Assembly (NCBI GenBank): GCA_009767595.1
Contig: VSDK01018585.1
Span: 10,848-74,847 of the forward strand
DNA: 64,000 nucleotides
Reading direction: 5' to 3'
Source of the DNA: Symbiodinium kawagutii
Lineage: Eukaryota > Sar > Dinophyceae > Suessiales > Symbiodiniaceae
The position numbers and the translations under genes are program-made. Shown here one piece after another: positions 23,501 to 38,500 of this stretch. How positions within the stretch are numbered: the first letter of the stretch is position 1; the number at the start of each line of letters is the position of its first letter. The notes under the pieces are model-generated. The model ran no database searches. It was not told the DNA's origin and saw nothing but the letters and a program-made list of their open reading frames with translations.

Positions 23501-26500
23501 GCCAACAATAGTGGTTCAGTATTGGCGAGCTGGGCCAATATGAACCAACCAACCAATGGTGATTTCTAGCTGGTTATAATGTTTAATAATAGGGGATAAT
23601 AAGTAACAATAGCGGGGGACACACCATGATATACCAACTACATGGCTATGGGTCAAGCAGTTAACCAACCAACTAATGGGGGATATTAACCAACAATAAT
23701 GAGGGAAACAGCCTGGTAAATGATAGGGGAACCGGGGGTACGGGGTTTTGACCCACAGCCAGCTGGTGGTTCATGGGGGTAGGTTATGGTGGCTTTATAG
23801 GTGATAACCTAGTTGATAAGGGGATAATAGTGGTAAATCATAGGGAATCATAACCAACAATAATGGGGGTGTTTCTCAAAATAGGGCACCCCCAATCATC
23901 CTTTATTACAAATCCATTTTTTGGGTTACCTATTTTGAGACACCTTTTTTCTTTAAGGTATTTATCTATCCATCTATCTGTTTATCTACCTATCCATCAA
24001 TCCATCAATCCATCTATCTATCTATTTATCTATCCATCCATTAAAATCTATCTATCTATCGATCTATCTATCTATCTATTTATCTATCTTCGGTTGCATG
24101 TTCATGTGTCTACGTGCGTCCGCTATATATCGATGTGAAAAAATAACCCACAGGTTTGGGAGATATCAACATGTTTTGTGATTTTGATATGTCTATCAAA
24201 TTTTATGTCATTCCTAGTTGAACGAAGGGTGACCAAGTTCTGGGCTCATTGCTGTTTCCAACCATGGGCGGTGAACTGATGCTGATGGTCATTCAAGCGC
24301 CCAGGATTTTACCCATACAGGAGCCCCAAAGTTACCGCAGCTAAAATGATTGCCTTGCCATTCTTGCTGCTCACCGTCACTTTTGAATACCATGGCAGTG
24401 TCCTCCGTTCTGAAAATTGTCATGTAGGAATGCTTTGAAACGACCACTACCCCATTGGGAACCCCATTGGGAACCCCATTGGGAACCCCGTTGGGAAAAC
24501 CATTGGAAACCACAACCAAACGACTGAGGAACGTGAACTGGTTGAAGAGTCGCTTCCATTTCAACTTCGCCGAGCACTCCACGGGCCCAGAGCAGTTCGG
24601 TGTGCTGCGCGTGATGAACGATGACATCGTGCAGCCACGCAGGGGCTTCGGTGCATCGGCGTAGCGTCCGACTCATGGTGGTCACGGGGGGTGTCAATGG
24701 GTAAGGGTTGGCAGATCCATGTGGCTAATGATTGTTAATCATGGTTCATAAATCATTGACCAAAAAATAGTAATAAATAAATTATTGACCATGATGGTAG
24801 GTGCTAGTAACCAGTAATAGTGGTCAATGATGATTAGTTATGGTAGATCCATCTAGTTCACTGCAGGTGAACCATCAATAGCATGTGATTTACCATCAAA
24901 TTTAGGTGGTTGTTTAAGGTGGATCTGACATGAATGATGATGGCTAATGGTTCACGATGGCGAATTCATGGTTAATTGATGATTAAGGATTGGCTCATTG
25001 GTGGTGAACTCATGGTGAGTTGGTGATTCATGATGCTTGACTACTGGTTAATCGATGGTTGGCTCATCATTAATGATGATTGTGGTTAATGATGCTAATT
25101 GTCTATTTGTATCTACTTAATCATGCTGAATGAGCTGGTAAAGAATGCTTTTCATGAAGTGGCTACGGGTCAATCGTGGCCGGTGGTCAACAAGGATATT
25201 GTTTTCCGTGTTTTTAGCTGGTTGGTACTGGTCCCACTGTTGGGACAGGTTCACTACCCCCAGCCTTAGGTTCTCATTACGTAGAAGGTATATCCCCTAT
25301 TCTTGTTGCTTCTGGCCCCCTATTATCATTAACCAATGCTGATGTTGCTAATGAATCAGTTTCACTTGTCGTTCGGTGTTCACTTATCAACCGTTATTTC
25401 CATTGATTTAACTCACCAAGCTGTCCATTGATTCAACTTATCAAACGTCATTACCCATCATTAACCATGATTAACCATCATCAAACGTCATTACCCATCA
25501 TTACCCATCCTCAACGAGTTGTCAATTGGCTGAGGTACGCATCCTCACAGGGACATGGAGATTATGACCTTCATCATCAACGGCCATTTGACCCACAAGG
25601 TGCTTCCATGCAGCGCTTGACAACTGCCAAGACTTTGGACCTTGAAAAATCCTTCAGAAGGATGTGCATCCCCAGTAACTGCTTAGCAACCATGGTGAAC
25701 TTGGGGTTAGAACCTACCCAAGTTGGATGTAGCTGCTAAAATGTAGCTCGAAAGAAATTCATAACCCGAAAACGCCAACTTGGTCTTGGGTGCATCCTTT
25801 TGTGGCACAAAATCTTGCTTGCTCTTGCAGCTGTTGATGTCCTGCGTGTGACAATTCAGCACGTGCATAGCGGTCTTTACACGTAGCAAGCATAGATCAG
25901 AACTGCAAGGGGAACCAGGTCCCTGATCTCCAATGACAATTCATCGACGGATGTTTGATTAATGAAAGATCCGCATTACCGTTGTTAGCCATCGATGAAC
26001 CATCGATTTGTCATGGTAATGGTTTATCAATGGTTTATCAATGGATGTTTATCAACCATTGATTTCGTTGTTAGGCATTCCGAAGCAATCGAAATATTTG
26101 ATCCATTGGCAGGTATCCATGGCTGTTGGCCACAAGAGTCGCCGTTTGTTTCATGACTTACCCGTTGCTGACATCGTGTCAATCAACCATCACTTAACCA
26201 ATGATCGTTTGGGCTTTGTGGTTCCAACGGTCTTGATGATTTTCATAGTGCTAAACTTTCCAGGTGAAAACAGGATGCCCAAAACCATCAGTACAGTCAG
26301 TAATCAGTATTGTCCAATCCATGAACAATTCAATGGACCATGAATGGTTATTAATTTCAATTATTGGCCATTAGTTTACTACCATTAGTTTACTACCATT
26401 GGGCATGTTGATTTACTACCTTAACCATTGTTTCAAACCATCAAAGAACCATGAGCCACCTGGCTACTAGTACTATTGATCATCAATGGCTACTATTGGA

Positions 26501-29500
26501 GGTTGACCATTCATGGTAACTACTAGCCATGATCAACCACGACTTCTTGTCCAGTAGGGAACATGTTAACATGAACATTAGCCATTAACAATAGTAGTTA
26601 ATATCTGAATTGACCAACACTACTATCTCCAGTAGGTAACCATTCATGGTAACATTATAACATTAGCCAATGCCCAATGTTAGTCTTTTGGCTTCCCCGC
26701 GGACAGGACTCCATGGGCACCGAAGAAACCTTGGGTCGTGGTGGCGTGCAGTGTCTCGAGAGCAAGGGGCACGGGGGAATTGAGGTTCATCAACTAAGGT
26801 CGAGTAGTGAACCTCTACCGTGAATCCACTAGTTCGTACACTGGTAGCCTGGTTAAGTAATGTTCTATTGTCTATTGGATCCCAGATGATGGTTGATTGA
26901 TGATTAATGGTTAAGTGACTGTTTTATGGATGTGCAATGTGTTGTTAAGAATGATGGTTAAGCTGGCTGTTGCTTGAGAGAGGGCGATTTTGGAGCCAGC
27001 GGTATCTTTTCTAATTAATCGGGGCTTGAGGTCAGGAGCTACCAGGACTGGTGTGACCTAGCGGTAGTTAGTGACCATAGTGGCTAGTAACGAATGGGAT
27101 ACAAACAACTGGCCATGGGTCAAGCAGTTAACCAACCAACTAATGGGGGATTTCCACCAACAATAATAGGGAAAACAATGGTTGATAGGGGGGAACCAGG
27201 GGTACAGGGTTTTGACCCACTGCCAACTAACCATGGTTTCATAGCTGACTAGTCACCAATGGAAGATAATCCATCATGCTATCAATGTGCAATGAAGTGG
27301 TTCATCAGTGTGCAAGAGGAGCTCATTATTTACTGGGCTTACACTGATGATTCACGAATGATGAATGTAAACTACATAGGATATGTGATATCAACTAAGA
27401 GTTACGAACAGCATTGGCCACTAATAAATCAACCCACCAAACTCAACCCACCAAACTAAACCAACCTTATTGTCAACCTCAACCTCCACCAACCTCAACC
27501 AACCTCAACCCACCAAGCCCAGCACCTGCCCTTTAACGGGCACCTGAGCGGCAGCGGAGGTTCATGACGGCAGGGAAAGGCCTCCGTCACAGCGAGCACA
27601 ACCTGCACGATGAGCCCGCGCGCTTCGTGCAGTGTTGGGTCCTGCCGCGGAGGCGACACGCGACCCAGCAGTGGTTCGGTCGTTTCAGTCGTTAAGCTTC
27701 AGAGATGGAGGAGTTTGGCTCAGTATTGGTGATCCCAAATTCTATTTGGATAATTGGCTAATAACAGGGGATAATAGCCAACAATAGTAGTGGATTTACC
27801 GGTGATTCAGTTTATTACTGGTTATAATGGTTAATAATGGGGGATAATAAGTAAGAATAGTGGGGGACACGCCATGATATACAAACTATATGGCGAGCTG
27901 GGCCAATATGAACCAGCAATTTCATGGGGGATAAGTTCACCAACAAAACTATGTTGGGAAAAGAATGGTTAATGATAGGGGAACGGTAATAGCCATTGGG
28001 AGTTTGTTTCAGTCTAACTTGATCCATGGATGGTATCAATCATGGATGGATGGGGGAGTTTGTTAGAATTAGACTTTCAAGATCTTTCAAGTTAGACTGT
28101 GATCCAATTGTAGTTTGGAGTTTGGTTCAGTCTGACTTGATCCATGATTGATTCCAATTTTAGCTCATGTCAATGAGTCATTCAGCTACAATTGTCATTA
28201 GCCATTAAAAAACACCATTTCGCCAACTTCGCAACCACCAACAATAAACCACCACACGCCAACAACCATTCCTAACCACCGTGACTAACGAGCCATTTAA
28301 GCACTCGTTCAGAGCGATGTTTGAAACATCCCATGAATACCCAACATTAAGCAACCATCATTGCCGTTCCTAACCTTTACTGATCAACCACCATCAGCAA
28401 CTACCACTAACCACTCAATACCAACCCTTAATCAACCATCCTAAACAACCACCATCAGCAACCACGACTTACCAACCATTACAAACCATTAACCAACTAG
28501 CCAACTATTAACCTTCGCCATTCTGGGGCCACAACCACGAACCAACCACTCCTTCTCAGCGCTCGGATGATGGCTAACCACCATTGATAATGACCATTGT
28601 TTAACCAACCATGGCCAACCAACCCTTACCAACCATCACCATTACTCAACAAAGATCAACCATTGCCCGTACCAACCACACCTAACTCACCATTGTTGGC
28701 CAACCATTCAACCATCATTACCAACTAATCACTAACCATTCATTAAAAGGCCACCATTATGAATGAATCATGATTAATGGCCACCATTGAACTAGCCACC
28801 ATTGTTAGCCATTAATTCACTTACCAACTAACCAACTAACCAATCATCACCAATTAACCACTAACCATTCATTAGCCAACCACCATTCATTAACCAACTA
28901 ACCATCATGAACCAACAATCCACGAACCACTGGTGAATGGCCACCCTTCCAGGCGCGGCTTCGACCACGGCTCCCACACCTGCAGCGAAGACGAGCGTCG
29001 CAACCGCTGGGCGCTGGTGGCCAGCGACACTCAGAACCGCGCAGCCAGGGCGCCTGTGCAGAGCCTCGGATCACCGGGGAGGACGGTGAAATCATGGCGG
29101 TTAATAGTGGTTAATAGCCACTAAGTGGCTAATAATGATGGTTAATTATTGGTTAATAGTGGTTAATAGTGGCTAGTAATGATGGCAAATCATGATGGTG
29201 TTAATGATGATTATGATGGTTAATGATGATGGTTAATGATGATGGTTCATGATGATGATGGTTAATAATGACGGTTAATGATGGTATTAATGATGGTGTT
29301 AATAATGGTTAATAATAATGATTAATGATGGTGTTGATGATGATTGATACTGGTTAATGATGGTCAGTGGTGATTAACAGTTGTGAGTGGCTGGATAATA
29401 GTTGTTGATAAATGGTCAATTGATGGCGTGAAGGAATGAAGGATGCTATAGGATGCTTGAGGGTGAAATCATGGTACAATCATTGGTGCAATTTAGAACG

Positions 29501-32500
29501 AGGCCTGACGAGGTGCCAGGTGCTGTTAGCCCAACGAGGGAGAATACAAGTGATTGATTCAATTCGCAAGAACCGAGTAAGCAGACAATGCTTCGAAATC
29601 CTGTCGACAGACCGCAAAAAAAATGTTCGGGCTCCGAAACAATTTGTTGAGCTTGTGCCACTAGGAAAACTTCAATGCCCCCATAGATCGTTATGCATTA
29701 AAAGTGGCTAATGATGGTTTGTATTGAGAGATTATGGTGGTCGTGATTCTGATCATGATTTCACACTCCTTTAATTCATGTGGATACTGTTATCATTTAA
29801 TTCACACGTCCACACGAATATGGTGTATCATGGTTGGTAATCATTGAAGACGATGATATCTCCGGCGCTTATTGCATGGTCATGATGCTTTGTCGTGACA
29901 GATGATCACGAACACACAGATGATCACGAACACACTCAAGCCAGGGCAAAGGATGATTGCTCGAGAATCTGAATTGGCACCCCCTGGAAGCCGTGGCAGA
30001 AAAAGAATTAGGATGGTGCATGATGATTTACAACTTCTGACGGTTGTTATCGCTGGAGTGCTGATAGCTGGTCACTCCTGATATGGTAAGCCTGGTAAGC
30101 CCTATCTCGATGTCGCACGCTCTTGAATCTGTTTTGGCAACTGAACCTGAAGCTTTACATCGCAGCTACGCCAGATGGATAAACAACGACTGACGTGAGC
30201 TCAATCAGTGATCTGTAAGACTGACCAACCGCTATGATTTCTGCACAGAAACCCTGATGAACAACCTCGGGTTGCTTTCCCCACATGTGAATCTACATGT
30301 TTTTGGAGGGGTCGGATGGGTTTGAGTCACTGGCGCTGAGGATTCAACAAGACTGTGCGGACGCCCAACGGCCAAAGGGACAGTCTGTGCCTGGTGTGGG
30401 GCTTGAGCAATGAAGTGGTTCAGGATGCCTAGGATTTCCATGCCCTTGAACTCACGGGTCGCTTGAGCCACTACCAACATTTGCCAACCATCAACGAGAC
30501 AGAGATTTTCCCAAGTTACGTCAACTGATGGGTATCATTCACATAAGAATGCCTAATGGCAGAACTGCTCGTGTAGATGCATGGGTTCTTCCTGCTGGAA
30601 GACTGTCCACCACCCGGGGAAAGATTCAACATCAAACCGCTCACCCCAACAAACGAACCATCTTGGAATCGGGACATGTTGGTGCGAAAGATGATTCTTT
30701 CCCCAAAGCAACTGTCCAACAATCATCAAATCTAGTGTTTTTCCACGTTCCAATTGTCTGACTAATCCAGTAGGAGATTGTGGGCCGAAGTGCGGAGCAC
30801 CATGGCATGACCCACAGATGGTTTTGTCCAGTGCCCACACCCATGGTCAACCCTTGGTGCCACCTGTGATGATGGGGGGTCCAGTTGGGATGAACCGCCA
30901 GGTGACACGAGTTGACCTTAACTTGCCACGTTAACCACGTATGGTTTTCCATTGGTGAACATGCTTCTTCAGGGTTTTGCATGGTTACCCATGAGTTTCA
31001 GCACTTACTCATTAGATTTTAATGGTTTCACCATGAGACAACCTGAAGGTGAGGCAAAGCTTCGCTTTTAGAGGGATCTGGGCAGGTCTAACCATGAGTT
31101 TAGCCATATCATCAATGATCCATACCCCATCAAAGCGCAGACTGCATGTTCCCACGCAACACATCGCCAGAGGCAATGTGTATATCTCAGAGCTGATGCC
31201 AAGCCAATCGCCGGAGGATGCCTTGAGAATTGATGCTTGGTTGAGCAGAGTGAAGCATCATGAACTGGCTGGTGGTTTAAAATAAATGTAGGGGATCATT
31301 GTGATTAACAGTACGGGACAATGGGAAAATAATTAGCAATAACAGTTAGTTAGATAATCATTAGCTGGTGCTTTTAGGCATTTCTGTTGTTCTTGTTGAT
31401 GTTGTTGAAGCGACTTGCGGTAGTGGCCGCAGTCAAGGGACACAACCTGCCCCCGCAGGTGTCACGAATCATTTCTTGCTTTCTCGAACATTTGGAATGG
31501 TTGTTTTGATTGAATCAGATTATTCAATTGACTTTAATTGACTCTAACATTTGGAATGGTTGATTCTAATGAATCAGATTATTCAATGTACAGGGGTTGA
31601 AACCGCCAACCATCATATGATCGACCATCACGCATTTTTTCCAACCATTGATAGCCATCGTTGCGGACAATCATGGTCGTTCGTCAACCATCATCGGAGA
31701 TTAAGTATGACTTGACCATCAATGAACCATTCAGTCACGATGATCGAACATCACAATGAACCACTTTTTGGCATCATTGCATTCCTATGGACAATACGAA
31801 CGAATAGTTGCAGTGCTGTTGGACATTATTGCATCGTCAATCTTTGTCAACCATGTTGGACCTTCAGAAAGAGGACAACAACCAACAGTCATGGGAAATA
31901 TGCCACTGTGCGTAGTACTCACTCGCTTGCTTGATATCAAACCTACAGGAACCATGAATCGAGTGGTGTTTTCTGCATAGTGCCATCGAGGATGTGTTGG
32001 GATTGATGGAATGATGGCCAGAATTCCAAAACAACAGCAACAATCCGGACTGCAATAGCAGCAGGAAGAAGAACGAGACCAAGACGAAAGAAGGCAGCAA
32101 CAACAACCACAACAACAACCGCGACAACAACAACCACACCACCACCACCACCACCACCTCCACAACCACCACCACCACCTTCACCACAACCACGATCAGA
32201 ACAAGCTGGAAGAAGGCAGAAAACAAAAACAACACCTGCTACAATGAACCTACCAAGGAGGAAGACCGCCAAGCCTATCTCCTTTGTGTGGAGGGCAGTG
32301 TTCAGATGGCCGAGCGCAATGGCAAGGCGAGGAACGCTGGAGTTGAGATCCCCTATTCTTACTTATCATGTGTTATTGTCCTCTCTCAATCTCTTTTGAT
32401 TCACTATTATCCCGGGTATCCCCTGATTGTTAGTTGTTATATATTATAAGTTGTTAGTGATATGAATGTGAAATCTTATCACTAAATATCCCCTTACTTG

Positions 32501-35500
32501 GGTTATATCCCTGTAGTAGACTATTGTTATTATCCCCGTTGGATTTCCTTTGATCCTCAACATCTCCTATTCTCCTATGATTCACCATCATGGTGATTAC
32601 CCCCATTAATCTCCAAACACTTTCGTCCCTATCAATCCAGTTACATTAACTTCATAGTTATCCCCATCGCTATTGTTTTTTCATAGGTTCACTCATAATG
32701 GAGTCATTCATATTAATCAATCATTGATCATTCCATAGGATAATTATTCATGCTTGTTATCCCCATATTTATTCATATAGTCAAAAAAATATGCAGCTAG
32801 TATATCCCCTCGTTTTGTTGGTTAATCTACCCTATATTTCCCTATATTACCTTATTTTCTGGAGAGCTGGGGACTGTGGGAGTGCACTTTTTTCATGTTT
32901 TAGATGGATAATTTTAATGTGAAGAAAGATTTTAGTTTTTTTAAGAGATGTTAAAAGTTTTTATCTAACAAAAATAGTTGCGTTTTTTCATGTACTGAGG
33001 TATTCAAATATATTAACTATGTAATTTGATGATATTGCCTATGAGAAAGAAAATATGTTCCCCTAGTTATGAGGATATATATGTACATAATTGTAGAAAA
33101 TAAAGGCAGGTACTAGGTACTGGAGGGACAACTATTGCACAAGTTTCTATACATTTTCTTTATTAATGTTTTCATACAATCGACCCTAATGAAATAGACT
33201 GTTATATCGCTTTGCACCTGTCCAAAAGAAATTTCTATAGATGTCATTGTTTTCCATGAACACAACTAAAATATACTATTTACTTTGATTAAGAAATGCT
33301 TTGCTTCTCAAAAATATGAAGCTGCTGCTGAAATACATTGGCTTCACAAGTTGTATTCAAGTAGTATTGTGATTGTGCACTATTTGTCTTATTGAGCAAT
33401 GTGCGTAGTTAAGTAAATCTTGCATGTGCTGCAGACTGCATGGTATGTGTTACAGTCAATCATGTTGTTTCCCTTGAAATTGGTATTCTTTTTATGTTTT
33501 CACTGCTAAAGGTTCTTATAATCCTAAATCTTGGTAGAAAAATGCTTTCTATATGGAGATCTCTGGTCAAGTAAATACTCGTAGCATGCTGATATGGCAT
33601 CATACTTGTCGAGGAAATATTGCTCTTTTTGGGGGGAAGTCTTGGCAAAGGCAGACTGTCTTTTCTATGTGGGTACCTTTGGCAAAGGCAATACAGTAAC
33701 ATTCTGATTTGGTATACTCAAACTTGTTTTATAGCGATCGAATGCCACAATAAAGTATATCTAAGTCTGCCCCATTTTTAATGACATAGTCAATTAATTG
33801 TGCCTTACATCTAACCTATTTCACTATACCCTGTTTGATTATTGCCGGTTTTGGCTATTTCACTATATTCTCTTACTAATATTATTATATATTTAAATTA
33901 TTTAATCATATAATATGTTGCCCTATTTAATTTTATAATGTCCACATGTTGCTTATTTAGATATGTTGAAATTAAAATTAGGGTATTTAATTAAAGTTAG
34001 TTTAATTTTAGTTTAGTAAGGATCTTCGAATCATACCATTTGATGGCACATTTAATTCTATAATATCTGAATTTATTTATTTTCATAATGTTGGAATAAA
34101 GATGATTTAAACATGCTTATATGAAATAAAGCTATTTCGTTCAGCCCGGTTTAATTCTGGCTTATTAAAACCTTTTGAATTATACCCTATTAGTATATTT
34201 TATTTATACACCATTATGGCATAGTAAACTTTGGAAACTTGTTAAATTATACCTAATCTAAATACCGATTACCGATTTAAACCCTGGTCGATTTAAACCC
34301 TGGTCTTTTAATTACTAAAGTCTATGTAATCATACCCTATTATAGCCTATTTAAATCTATTTAACTATGTAATACTTCAAAAGGCTTTATGTACTTATAC
34401 CTTATTATGGCCGGTATATTTTTTCCTCTGGTTAGATTTAAATTATTGAAATATGTCTTACTTTCAAAAAGTCCATTTAATTTTGATCCTGGAAATTAAA
34501 AAAAGCAAAAACACAGGAAACAAAATAATTGTCAAAACCCAAATCAAGCAAAAAACTAAAAAAACACAAAACCAAAAAGCAAAAAAAAAACAAAAAAACA
34601 GACCCCAAGGAGAGGGAGAGGACCAGAGATTGGGTTCTGACATTTTGGTTTTTTGGTTTGCTTGGGTTCTGACATTTTGTTTTTTTGGTGTTTTTGGTTT
34701 TTTGGTTTTTTGGTTTGTTCTATTTGTTAAGTATGGTTTTGTTTATTTGTGTTAAAATATCTTGCATTTTGTGGTCTTTTAAATTCTTGGATTGCGTGTT
34801 TATTACATTTTTGTGCACTCCCACGGTCCCCTGTTCTGATTTTTAACAGGCTAGTTCCTCATCATGTGGCTTCCTATCGCCATACTTTTCCCAGAGTTAT
34901 CTCCATAGAAATTGTTATATGAACATGTAACATAGTTATTTCCCCATAGTTTGATATCCCCATATTCCCATTTTGTTTTGGCCACTTGCTCGCCCTCAGC
35001 CTTAGCTGAACCCTTGGATGGCGATGGAGAGAGAGATATTCCCGCGGTGATATCCCCTAGTGATATCCCATAGTCATCCCATAGCTTGTTATATTAGGGA
35101 TAACTATGATAACCATACATATTCTTCATTTGTCAATCGTAATATCTCAAGAAGTCTTTATCACAGTTGTCATAGTTATCCCATAATCATCCCTATAAAA
35201 AACTGTTATCCCATAACTTCTTATCATAGTCATCGCATGGTTATTCCATCGCTTCTTCTCCCCTAGCCATCACCATGGGAACCCCCGCGTTGCGGTCGTC
35301 CGCTGGCCAGGTCCATGAGCTGCATCAGCACGACGCCGCGGAGCTCAAAGGCGCCTTAGACGTGGCACCCGTCGCGGGAGCTCCTTGGCCCGGCCATGGC
35401 AGGGCATGGCGCTGAAGGATGGTGGTGATGGTGGTGATGATCAACTACAGTGGCTAAGGAATGGTTAACTATAGGGAATAATAAGAAACAATAGTAGGGA

Positions 35501-38500
35501 ATATATGATGATGGTGATGCTGGTGGTTATGATGATGGAGATGGTTGAGTCATGGTGGTTAGCAGCGGTGATATTTGTGGGGGTGAATGCTTGATGGTTG
35601 AGAATCCAAGGGGATAATCAGCGACAAACTCCTGGTTCAATGACTGGTTAGTTTGTTGCTAAACTGATGGTTAGTGATTAGTGTTCGGGCGTGGTTACTT
35701 GATGGTTCATGATTTATTTGATGGTTTCATTGTTGGTTTATCATAGCCATCATTGATGTATTTCAGGACTGGTTCCTGGGCTGAATGCTTGGAGTAATTG
35801 TTAGAGAATGATTCATTGATGGTGAATCTTAGGGTATCTAAAAAATTATGATCAACGGTAGCCCATGGTCAATACACCAAATGCTGGATACAAGGTTGAC
35901 AGCTGATTAATCATGGGTTGTATTTACTTCTTACTAACCATCGCTTCTCGACAACCAATTATAATTGATCATGTGCTATCATGGGTTCGGGCAACCCATC
36001 ATGATAGTGTGAAAGTGATTCACTACTAAGTTGATTCACTACTAAGTTGGAACAAAAAGTGATAAAAAGTGATTCCCCAATGACTTTTAGCTGGATTGGT
36101 ATCATGGTTGGGTAGTACTTAGCTCTTAACCCCAGATGGCTGTGGAAGCTGCAGTGCTTGGAGCGACAGCACTGGTTAACCACTGCATAGCAGGTTAAGC
36201 CCTTGGATGTTTCGTTTGGGAAGCCGACCTTGGGGCATTTCGGTGGAGGGGCACCAAGCCCCTTCCCAACAGGCCACCTGGTGCCCAGCAGCCATTCCAG
36301 CGAGGCCAATGGCGCATTTCTGTTGATCTTTGAGATGCCAAAGACCTCCGATCGACGCCTCATGTGATGCACGGAGTCCTCGCACAGGACGGTAGCACCC
36401 CCACAAGGTCCATGGTTTTGGGAATCCGAGCTGCCAAAGATCAAGCATTCCATGGAGCTTATCAACCACAATAGGAGGTCCAGCAGGTTCATCAGGCCAT
36501 AATCAGCGACCTCACAGTCCTGAGCCAATGGAACCAACCCGCAATGGCTTCCAGTTTATCGTTCATCCCCAAGCACTGGGGAAACAAGAAAACACAGCAA
36601 TCAGACCAAGACAGCCACATGGACGTTTCTCAAAATCGGGGACCCCCCAGGTATTATCCATGAATAATCGGTTCTATTAACCAACCCGGATGCCCTGGCA
36701 CAAAAAAAAACATACCTTTGGGCACCCTAAAAACCCTATGAGTAATAAACCATGAAAAATCATTTCTACTAATGAACCAACCATACCTTTGGGTACCCTC
36801 AAAACCTCTAAGCAGCCTCCATACCCCTTGACTGAGCACTTTCTTCATGTCCTGGGGATCTCCGGGCCCACAGAGGTCGCTGCAAATTCACCCTTACCGC
36901 TCCGCGGTCAAACCGCGCGGCCGGGTGCAACGTGCTTGGCATCCTGGACATATGATGGATGCGAAGCACGGATAGGACACAACTGCCGTTGGCAAACAGC
37001 ATAGCTTGGTGGATAAACAGCGTGCTTGGTAGTGAATCACTAACCAAGAATTATCAGTATCCAACAGGAAAAATGGACAGCACTAGGGGGTAGTGAGCAA
37101 CTTCCTTAGGGAAGGTTGTGCTGATCATTTGAATCAGCTCCTGACAATTCATAGTTGATCTATCATCACCGGTTTATGGCTGAACTGCTGATTGTTCATC
37201 GATATGGACCTACCTTGATCTACCATTATTTATGCTTAGTTACTATCTCTCACGATTAGCTAACCATTACTAGCCATTAATAAACCCATGATTATTCATC
37301 CCATTATAGTTGAATCAACTAATTGCATTGGCCCATCTGGAGATTTTTGTTGGGGCATATTTTTCATGGCTGCCTGTGGGGCTCTGGCAACCTCAGCCCC
37401 TGCAAGGGCCGGCACCTCCTCGGACCTGCAGGATTTCCAATGCCCCAGGGGTGCATTTCTTTCGGCCCCCAGCCATCAGCAGCCCAAAAATGATCAAAGT
37501 GTTGAGAGAAACCATAGAAATAGTAACGATGCTTTTTCTTTTCGAACTATTGCCCATGTTGTGGCCCTAGATGTTTTTGTTTTCCGCCCTTATTTTGTTC
37601 TTTTGCAATCCTTCTGGTCGGCGATTACCCCCCACCGAGCATCAAGTGTCAACAATCAAGTGTAAATCCCACTGACCATCAAGTATCCCCCACCTGTAAA
37701 TCCCAACCTTCTTATTGCCAAGCGAACCACCATCATGACATTTGGCTCCGCTGTCGGCAGCTGTGCCCCGTTGTTCGCGTTTTTGGGGTTGCACCAGCCA
37801 CTGGACACATGATGGGCTGGAGCAAGAGCCTCACCAACTGCGCCTTTTCCGGCGGCTGTGGCCATTTGGGGGCCTAGCTTGGGAACAAGCTCCTTGGGGA
37901 CAACTCCTGGTGATTAATGGACGGTTGATGGCAAGTCATAGTTGATAGCAACGATTGATGATGGTTGGCTGATAGTGACAGTGGCTATAGGTGGCTAATG
38001 ATACACCTGGATGCAACGATGGGGTCCACAAGTGCCCGTATGTCAGTCACAAAGGTAGTGTGATGATTTCTTTCATCTTATTTCATGGATTCAATTTGAC
38101 CTAAAATCACCTGAAGGTGTTTGCTTGTTGGCAATCCAGTAATATGTGGATACGTTTGGAATGGTAGCAAGAAATAATATCAAACAATCAACCCCAGCCA
38201 AGCTTCTTTGAGACCAGCCAACATTGGACAAATTCAACACATCTCCCCACATGCTGCCGACACACGTGGACAACGTCCCAGTTTCGGGTGATAAAAGGCA
38301 GGGCATTAGAAATGAAGATCATGAGGTTCTGGCTACCTTTCGCCCCGAGCATTCAGAAGTCTTGCTTGGCTGATTGACAGTTCGCCATTACTGGTTAAGG
38401 GTCAATACTAGTTGGTCAAGCACGTCCACCTTTGCATGCATTTAGGATTGCCAACATGATCCCACATGCGGTTATGATCCCACATGCGGTTGTCCACAAT

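Noticed and set aside
31785-32272. Minus-strand ORFs rich in Cys, Val or Gly
   Set aside because: They are translations of a CAA/ACC low-complexity tract.
34453-34755. Lys-rich then Phe/Trp-rich 100-codon ORF
   Set aside because: It is low-complexity A-rich and T-rich sequence inside the AT-rich element, not a protein.
35959-36537. 192-codon minus-strand ORF, the longest outside the retroelement
   Set aside because: The + strand of the same bases encodes the pirin C-terminus (AFLLIFEMP) with a good acceptor and a stop, so the minus frame is best seen as its shadow.
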